A stretch of 64,000 nucleotides of DNA from Micromonospora sp. DSM 45708 (lineage in GTDB: Bacteria > Actinomycetota > Actinomycetes > Mycobacteriales > Micromonosporaceae). Made by a program: the position numbers and the translations under genes. Below the pieces are notes generated by a model. It was not told the origin of the DNA. It saw nothing but the letters and a program-made list of their open reading frames with translations, and made no database searches. Positions 59,594 through 64,000 of this stretch are shown here, piece after piece (position 1 is the stretch's first letter; the number at the start of each line of letters is the position of its first letter). The stretch is taken from NCBI RefSeq assembly GCF_039566955.1, contig NZ_CP154796.1, positions 4,092,001 through 4,156,000 of the forward strand, given 5' to 3'.

Positions 59594-59676
59594 GGCTGGC
59601 GACTCCTCATCTGGTCCACGACTGCTCCGGAGCATTCTGTCAGGGCGGGCCGGCCGACGCCCCGGCACCCGCCCGG

Positions 59677-61290
59677 TCACTCCGGCCCGGCCGGGAGCAG
59701 GTGGCTGACCCGCACCTCGTCCTCGGCCAGCGCCCGGGCCCGTTCCTCGGCCGCCCGGTCCGCCCCGGTCAGCCGGCCGCCGTGCTGGCGCAGGTGCTCC
59801 TCCCAGGTCGGCACCTGATAGACCTCGACGTAGCCGTGGGCCCGCTCCCCGGCCCGGAACAGCCCCCAGCGCATCGCGCCGGTACGGCGGCGGGACCGGC
59901 CGACCGCGCGCATCGCCTCGACGAACTCGGCCTGCCGTTCGGGGCGGACCGTGTACGAGACGGTGACCAGCACCGGGCCGCCGCGCGCCGGCGGCTCCAG
60001 CGTCAGGTGCGGCTCGGGCCAGTACACGGCCGGGTCACGGTCCACGCCCCGGGTCTCCCGCAGCGGCCAGAGCAGCACGCTCAGCGCGCCGACCGCCATC
60101 GCCGCGGCGGCCACGGTGAGCGCGCCGACCAGGCCGGTGAGCTCACCGAGCGCGCCCCAGGCGACCGCGCCGAGCGCCTGACCGCCGGCGAACACCATCT
60201 GGTAGACCGACAGGCCGCGGGCGCGTACCCAGCCGGGCAGGAAGAGCTGCATGGCGGCGTTGACGCTGGACATCACCGTCATCCAGGCCAGCCCGGCGGG
60301 CACCAGCGCGACCACCGCCACCGCCGGTACGGGCACCAGCGCGAGCGCCGCCAGCACCAGCGCGTACAGCAAGCCGGCCAGGAGCAGCAGGTGGTTGCCG
60401 GAGAGCACCCGGCGTACCCGGGGCAGGACCAACGCGCCGGCCACCGCACCGACGCCGAGCGCGCCGAGCAGCACGCCGTACCCGCCCGCGCCGAGGCCAA
60501 GCCGGCGGCTGGCGACCAGCGGCAGCAGCGCCCACAACGCGCTACCGGGCACCACGAACAGGGCGGCGCGCAGCAGGATCCGGCGGACCACCGGGGAGTG
60601 CCGCACGTACCGGCCGCCGGCGCGCAGCGCCGCGGTGAACCGCTCCGGCGCGGCGTCCGACTCCCGACGTTCCGGGCGCCAACGCGCCAGCGCCACCGCG
60701 AAGATCACGAACGAGGCGGCGTTGACCGCGAAGACCACCGCCACGCCGGCCTGGGCCACCAGCACACCGGCCACCGCCGGTCCGACCGAGCGGGCCAGGT
60801 TGACGCTTATCGAGCCGAGCGCCGAGGCGGAGACGAGCTGCGCGCGCGGCACCAGCTCGGGGATCACCGCCTGCCAGGCGGGCAACGTGAGCGCCTGCCC
60901 GACGCCGAGAGCGAAGGTGAGCGTGAGCAGCAGCGCCGGCGGCATCCGGCCGGCTGCGGTCAGCACGGTGAGCAGCACACCGACGGCGGCCAGGAAGCAC
61001 TGCACGGCGATCAGCAGCCGCCGCCTGTCGAACGTGTCGGCGAGCGCGCCGGCCGGCAGCGCCAGCATCAGCACCGGCAGCATGCTGGCGGTCTGCACCA
61101 GCGCGACCAGCGTCGCGGCGCCGGGCTGATCGACCAGCAGCCACTGCGCGCCGACGGTCTGCATCCAGGTGCCGATGTTGCTGGCCAGCACCGCCAGCCA
61201 GAGACTGCGGAACGCGGCCGACCGCAGCGGCGCCCAGGGGGACGGCTGCCGGTCGGTCACGTCGGTCACGTCGGTCGGGGAGGCGCTCAC
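59677..61290 (-). CDS. MFS exporter (MFS_3 type) with C-terminal cytoplasmic domain
   Basis: 537 residues from GTG 61290. Helices between about 20 and 405 with the EntS/MFS_3 pattern ([42 protein letters not shown] as motif A). Residues 430-537 form a soluble domain ([25 protein letters not shown]...[26 protein letters not shown]) resembling a ferredoxin-like antibiotic monooxygenase-type fold, typical of the transmembrane secretion effector family. Likely exports a small molecule; substrate unknown. The start could be further upstream. Confidence 0.88.
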   Translation of the reverse strand: MSASPTDVTDVTDRQPSPWAPLRSAAFRSLWLAVLASNIGTWMQTVGAQWLLVDQPGAATLVALVQTASMLPVLMLALPAGALADTFDRRRLLIAVQCFLAAVGVLLTVLTAAGRMPPALLLTLTFALGVGQALTLPAWQAVIPELVPRAQLVSASALGSISVNLARSVGPAVAGVLVAQAGVAVVFAVNAASFVIFAVALARWRPERRESDAAPERFTAALRAGGRYVRHSPVVRRILLRAALFVVPGSALWALLPLVASRRLGLGAGGYGVLLGALGVGAVAGALVLPRVRRVLSGNHLLLLAGLLYALVLAALALVPVPAVAVVALVPAGLAWMTVMSSVNAAMQLFLPGWVRARGLSVYQMVFAGGQALGAVAWGALGELTGLVGALTVAAAAMAVGALSVLLWPLRETRGVDRDPAVYWPEPHLTLEPPARGGPVLVTVSYTVRPERQAEFVEAMRAVGRSRRRTGAMRWGLFRAGERAHGYVEVYQVPTWEEHLRQHGGRLTGADRAAEERARALAEDEVRVSHLLPAGPE

Positions 61291-61398
61291 CGGCCGATAC
61301 CTACCCGGTCCGGCAGCCGGCACTCCCACCACGTCGGTCGGACCGGTACGCACGGAACGGGCCGCCGGTCGCCCGGCGGCCCGTTCGCGGGGTACGGA

Positions 61399-62445
61399 TC
61401 AGAAGACGCTCACGCCGTAGACGCTGAGCGGCTCGGTGACCGGCTGGAAGTAGGTGGTGCCACCGGAGGAGCAGTTGCCGCTGCCGCCGGAGGTGAGGCC
61501 GAGCGCGGTGCTGCCGGCGAAGAGCGAACCGCCGCTGTCGCCACCCTCGGCGCAGACGTTGGTGCGGATCAGGCCGGAGACGCTGCCCTCGGCGTAGTTG
61601 ACCGTCGCGTTGGTGGCGGAGACGCTACCGCTGCGCAGGCCGGTGGTGCTGCCGGAACGCTTGACGGCCTGGCCCACGTACGCGTTGCCGGCCGTGGTGA
61701 TGTCCTGGTAGCTACCGTTGTAGAGGTAGACGTTGCCGGCCGCGTTGGCCGAGTTGCTGTGCCGGACGATGCCGTAGTCGTTGCCCGGGAAGCTGGTGCC
61801 GGTCCGGGTGCCGAGGACGCTGGTCTGGCCGGAGTTCGAGTACCAGGTCGAGCCCAGGTTGGTGCAGTGCCCGGCGGTCAGGAAGTAGTAGGTCGAGCCG
61901 CTGCGCACGTTGAAGCCGAGCGAGCAGCGGTAGCCGCCGGTGTAGATGGCCTGGCCGCCGGAGATCCGGGTGGTCAGCGTGCCGGCCTCGGCCTCGATGC
62001 GGACCGCGCCACCGGTACGGGCGGCGGCGGCCTTGACCCGCTCCAGCTTGGCGCCGGTGACGGTGCTGTCGACGGAGACGACGACCTGGTTGGTCGCGGC
62101 GTCGGTCCACCAGGCGGTGCCCGGGATCTTGGCGGAACGCTCCAGCTCGCTGGTGGCGGCCTTGAGCTGGTTCGCGCCGCGGGTGACGAGCTTCGGCACG
62201 GCGCCGGCGGCGTGCACCTGGCGGGCGGCGGCGGCGTCGGTCACGGTGACGACCATCTTGCCGCTGGCGTCGGCGTACGTGCCGGCGGCGCGGTCGCCGA
62301 GCTTGGCGACGAGGGAGGCGGCGGCGTCGGGCGAGGCGGGCGAGGGGGCGGCCTGAGCGGGTGCGCCGAGCAGGGAACCGGTGACCAGGGTACCGGCCAC
62401 GGCGACGGCGGCGGCACGACGGAGCGTGGACCTCGTGGGTCGCAT
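61399..62445 (-). CDS. Secreted streptogrisin-like S1 serine protease
   Basis: 348-residue preproenzyme with GGAGG before the ATG. Signal peptide 1-32 (cleaved near AQA-AP), prodomain about 33-160 of the alpha-lytic type, and a mature chymotrypsin-fold protease from [11 protein letters not shown] at 161, the usual streptogrisin mature N-terminus. Catalytic triad H193 (TAGHC), D223 (NDYGIV), S304 (GGDSGGS); disulfides C174-C194 and C298-C325. An extracellular protein-degrading enzyme that self-processes. Monocistronic with its own promoter. Confidence 0.95.
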   Translation of the reverse strand: MRPTRSTLRRAAAVAVAGTLVTGSLLGAPAQAAPSPASPDAAASLVAKLGDRAAGTYADASGKMVVTVTDAAAARQVHAAGAVPKLVTRGANQLKAATSELERSAKIPGTAWWTDAATNQVVVSVDSTVTGAKLERVKAAAARTGGAVRIEAEAGTLTTRISGGQAIYTGGYRCSLGFNVRSGSTYYFLTAGHCTNLGSTWYSNSGQTSVLGTRTGTSFPGNDYGIVRHSNSANAAGNVYLYNGSYQDITTAGNAYVGQAVKRSGSTTGLRSGSVSATNATVNYAEGSVSGLIRTNVCAEGGDSGGSLFAGSTALGLTSGGSGNCSSGGTTYFQPVTEPLSVYGVSVF

Positions 62446-62539
62446 GTAACAACCTCCGAACGGGGGTGAACGGGCGCTGTCATGGGAAAACGCCCGAGGA
62501 CAACCCGGGCGACCTGGGGAAACCGTCCGGGCTGACCAA

Positions 62540-62568
62540 AGTATTCACACATTTAAGATCGTAAGCAA
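62540..62568 (-). promoter_or_regulatory. Putative promoter of the serine protease gene
   Basis: On the minus strand TTGCTT (62563-62568) and AATACT (62540-62545) with a 17-base spacer in an AT-rich patch. The predicted leader of about 85 bases contains a small CGCCCG/CGGGCG hairpin near 62485-62507. Confidence 0.5.
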
Positions 62569-62658
62569 GACATGCGTTTGCCCGGATTCGCACCGCCACC
62601 ACGTGTAACGCCCAGGCAACAACATCGTCACCAGGTGTCAGACGCGACGCCGGCCTGC

Positions 62659-63132
62659 TCAGGCGCGACGGCGGGCGCCAGGTCCGGGGCGGGGCAGGAT
62701 GTCCCGCGGCTCGGTCACGTCGTGCCCCCCGGCGCAGCGCAGCGCCACCCGCACCTCGCCGCCGCAGTCGCGGTGCGTCACGCTCAGCGGCGGACCCTGC
62801 GGGTCGGCCAGGTACCGGTCGCCCCACCCGAGCACCGCCACCAGCACCGGCCACAGGTCCAGCCCCATCTCGGTGAGTCGATACTCGTGCCGCGGCCGGC
62901 TGCCCGGCTCACGGTACGGCTCCCGACGCAGCACCCCGCGCTCCACCAGCATCGACAGCCGGTTGGTCAGCACCTGACGCGGAACGCCGGTGCGTACCCG
63001 CATGTCGTCGAAGCGGCGTACGCCGTTGAAGACCTCGCGGAGCACGACCACGGTCCACCGCTCGCCGAGGATCTCCATGGCGCGCGCGATGGTGCAGTTC
63101 TCCACCGACCAGTCCAGTGCCGCGGGTCTCAT
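62659..63132 (-). CDS. HxlR-family transcription regulator
   Basis: 157 residues from ATG 63132 (MRPAALDWSVENCTIARAMEILGERW). Winged HTH of the HxlR type: the conserved Cys near the N-terminus (ENCTIARAMEILGERWTVVVLREVFNGVRRFDD; landmarks NCTI, GERWTV), RTGVPRQVLTNRLSMLVERGVLRREPY and YRLTEMGLDLWPVL. The C-terminal extension has a further CGG...CAGGH pattern. Diverges from the thioesterase gene, with an inverted repeat between them. Confidence 0.92.
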   Translation of the reverse strand: MRPAALDWSVENCTIARAMEILGERWTVVVLREVFNGVRRFDDMRVRTGVPRQVLTNRLSMLVERGVLRREPYREPGSRPRHEYRLTEMGLDLWPVLVAVLGWGDRYLADPQGPPLSVTHRDCGGEVRVALRCAGGHDVTEPRDILPRPGPGARRRA

Positions 63133-63146
63133 GTCGACCAGGCTAG

Positions 63147-63161
63147 GTCTGATTGACAGAC
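63147..63161. promoter_or_regulatory. Inverted repeat in the HxlR/thioesterase intergenic region
   Basis: GTCTG-ATTGA-CAGAC, a 15-base palindrome centred in the 56-base gap between the divergent starts at 63132 and 63189. Its position suggests the HxlR operator controlling both genes. Confidence 0.55.
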
Positions 63162-63188
63162 TCAGCAACGCGCTGCGAGGCTGGGTCC

Positions 63189-63698
63189 ATGACCCAGACG
63201 CAGGAGCGCAGCCGCACGTTCACCTGGTCCGACCCGGTCGCCGGGGCCGCCCACCTCGGCCGGCGCAGCGGCCTCGACCTGCTGCGCGCGATGATCGCCG
63301 GCGAGCTGGCCGCGCCGCCGGTCATGCACCTGATCGACATGGCGCGGATGACGGCCGACGAGGGCCGCGTGGTCGTCGAGCTGGTGCCGCAGGAGTTCCA
63401 CTACAACCCGCTCGGCACGGTGCACGGCGGCGTCCTCTCCACCCTGCTGGACACCGCCGCCGGCTGCGCCGTGCACACGACGCTGCCGGTCGGCGTCGGC
63501 TACACCTCGCTCGACCTGAACGTGAAGTTCCTCCGCCCGGTCACCGTGGCCAGCGGCAGGCTGCGCTGCGAGGGCACCGTGCTCCAGCGGGGCCGCCGCA
63601 CCGCGCTGGCCGAGGCCCGCCTGACCGACCCGGCCGACCGCCTGGTCGCCCACGCCACCTCCACCTGCCTCCTCTTCCCCCTCGACCCGCCCGCCTGA
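63189..63698 (+). CDS. PaaI-type hotdog thioesterase
   Basis: 169 residues from ATG 63189 (MTQTQERSRTFTWSDP); the longer frame from 63153 runs through the operator. Hotdog fold with FHYNPLGTVHGGVLSTLLDTAAGCAVHT, containing the HGG catalytic-loop motif of PaaI/YdiI thioesterases, and LNVKFLRPVT...GTVLQRGRRTALAEARLTD. Hydrolyses an acyl-CoA of unknown identity. Under probable control of the divergent HxlR protein. Confidence 0.9.
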   Translation: MTQTQERSRTFTWSDPVAGAAHLGRRSGLDLLRAMIAGELAAPPVMHLIDMARMTADEGRVVVELVPQEFHYNPLGTVHGGVLSTLLDTAAGCAVHTTLPVGVGYTSLDLNVKFLRPVTVASGRLRCEGTVLQRGRRTALAEARLTDPADRLVAHATSTCLLFPLDPPA

Positions 63699-63796
63699 CT
63701 CCCCACCCCCGCCGCACCCCCACCTGCGCCCCGCCGCCCCGCACCCCCGACCCGCCCCGCACCCCCGACCCGCGCCGCCGCACCCCGCCCCGCCCC

Positions 63797-63856
63797 GCAG
63801 TTTCACGGAAAGAGTGGCTATCCGGCCGCAAATAGCCACTCTTTCCGTGAATCAGC
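63797..63856. repeat. 60-base palindrome, family A copy 2
   Basis: Perfect 20-base arms TTCACGGAAAGAGTGGCTAT (63802-63821) and ATAGCCACTCTTTCCGTGAA (63832-63851) with a 10-base loop. Aligned from GCAGTTTCACGG to GAATCAGC it spans 60 bases, the same as the copy at 6524. It lies about 100 bases past the thioesterase stop. Confidence 0.88.
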
Positions 63857-63859
63857 GTG

Positions 63860-63928
<69 letters not shown>

Positions 63929-63956
63929 CCGGGGAGAAGGGAGGGAGGGGCGGGGG

Positions 63957-64000
63957 TCAGCGGGTCGCGGTCAGGCGGGCGGCGCGGGCGGCGCGGCGTT
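63957..64000 (-). CDS. Possible 3' end of a minus-strand gene (cut by window)
   Basis: The last 44 bases read on the minus strand as RRAARAARLTATR followed by TGA at 63957-63959, an Ala/Arg-rich C-terminus like many actinobacterial proteins. Too short to identify. Confidence 0.3.
   Translation of the reverse strand, partial: RRAARAARLTATR

Overview
The window is very GC-rich (by eye above 70 %) chromosomal DNA of a filamentous actinobacterium, most likely a Micromonosporaceae member (Micromonospora-like). Reasons: strong G/C third-position bias, many GTG starts and 1- or 4-base stop/start overlaps, a BldD developmental regulator, actinobacterial-type integration host factor, and the core order priA-metK-coaBC-rpoZ-gmk-mihF-pyr / bldD / nusB-efp-aro / alaS-ruvX-mltG. 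I see no rRNA, tRNA, CRISPR array, prophage or complete insertion sequence.

Layout. 0-2.4 kb: 5' part of ribD behind an FMN riboswitch, a REC-GGDEF response regulator and rpe. 2.6-6.4 kb: an accessory block with two tandem paralogous lipoproteins (+) and a secreted M28 aminopeptidase (-). 6.6-15.6 kb (-): rsmB, fmt, def, a cytochrome P450, a P-loop kinase fused to a ParB-like motif, priA and metK. 15.7-29.0 kb (-): coaBC, rpoZ, a strikingly degenerate guanylate kinase, mihF, and the pyrimidine operon pyrR-pyrB-pyrC-carA-carB-pyrD-(bioA)-pyrF, headed by a PyrR-binding RNA hairpin that sequesters the pyrR ribosome binding site. 29.3-29.8 kb: bldD (+). 29.8-45.2 kb: nusB, efp and the shikimate genes aroQ, aroB, aroK, aroC, aroE with mltG and ruvX. 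The aro run is interrupted twice: by a divergent DUF2243/CtaG-like membrane pair (+) between aroB and aroK, and by a 7-kb RHS/YD-repeat polymorphic-toxin module between aroC and aroE. 45.2-53.8 kb: alaS, two small membrane proteins, a 1043-residue Pro/Gly/Arg-rich membrane protein, rarA and a small membrane protein. 53.8-64 kb: two divergent GNAT acetyltransferases, an ArsR-MFS operon with tandem palindromic operators, a decayed sugar-reductase remnant, aspS, a second MFS exporter, a secreted streptogrisin-like protease, and a divergent HxlR regulator/thioesterase pair.

How it works together. Most minus-strand genes are housekeeping and translationally coupled (chains of GTGA/ATGA overlaps in pyrR-pyrB-pyrC-carA and aroC-aroK, aroB-aroQ). 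Accessory loci sit as islands between conserved blocks.

The most interesting items are: the RHS protein with an unfamiliar 120-residue Trp/Tyr-rich, Gly/Ala-rich membrane-spanning C-terminus and a two-TM candidate immunity protein next to it; two families of fixed-length palindromes (a 60-base family at 6.5 and 63.8 kb, a 55-base family at 21.6 and 57.7 kb) lying just downstream of stop codons; and the degenerate gmk. The convergent gap 55167-55427 shows nothing I can name.
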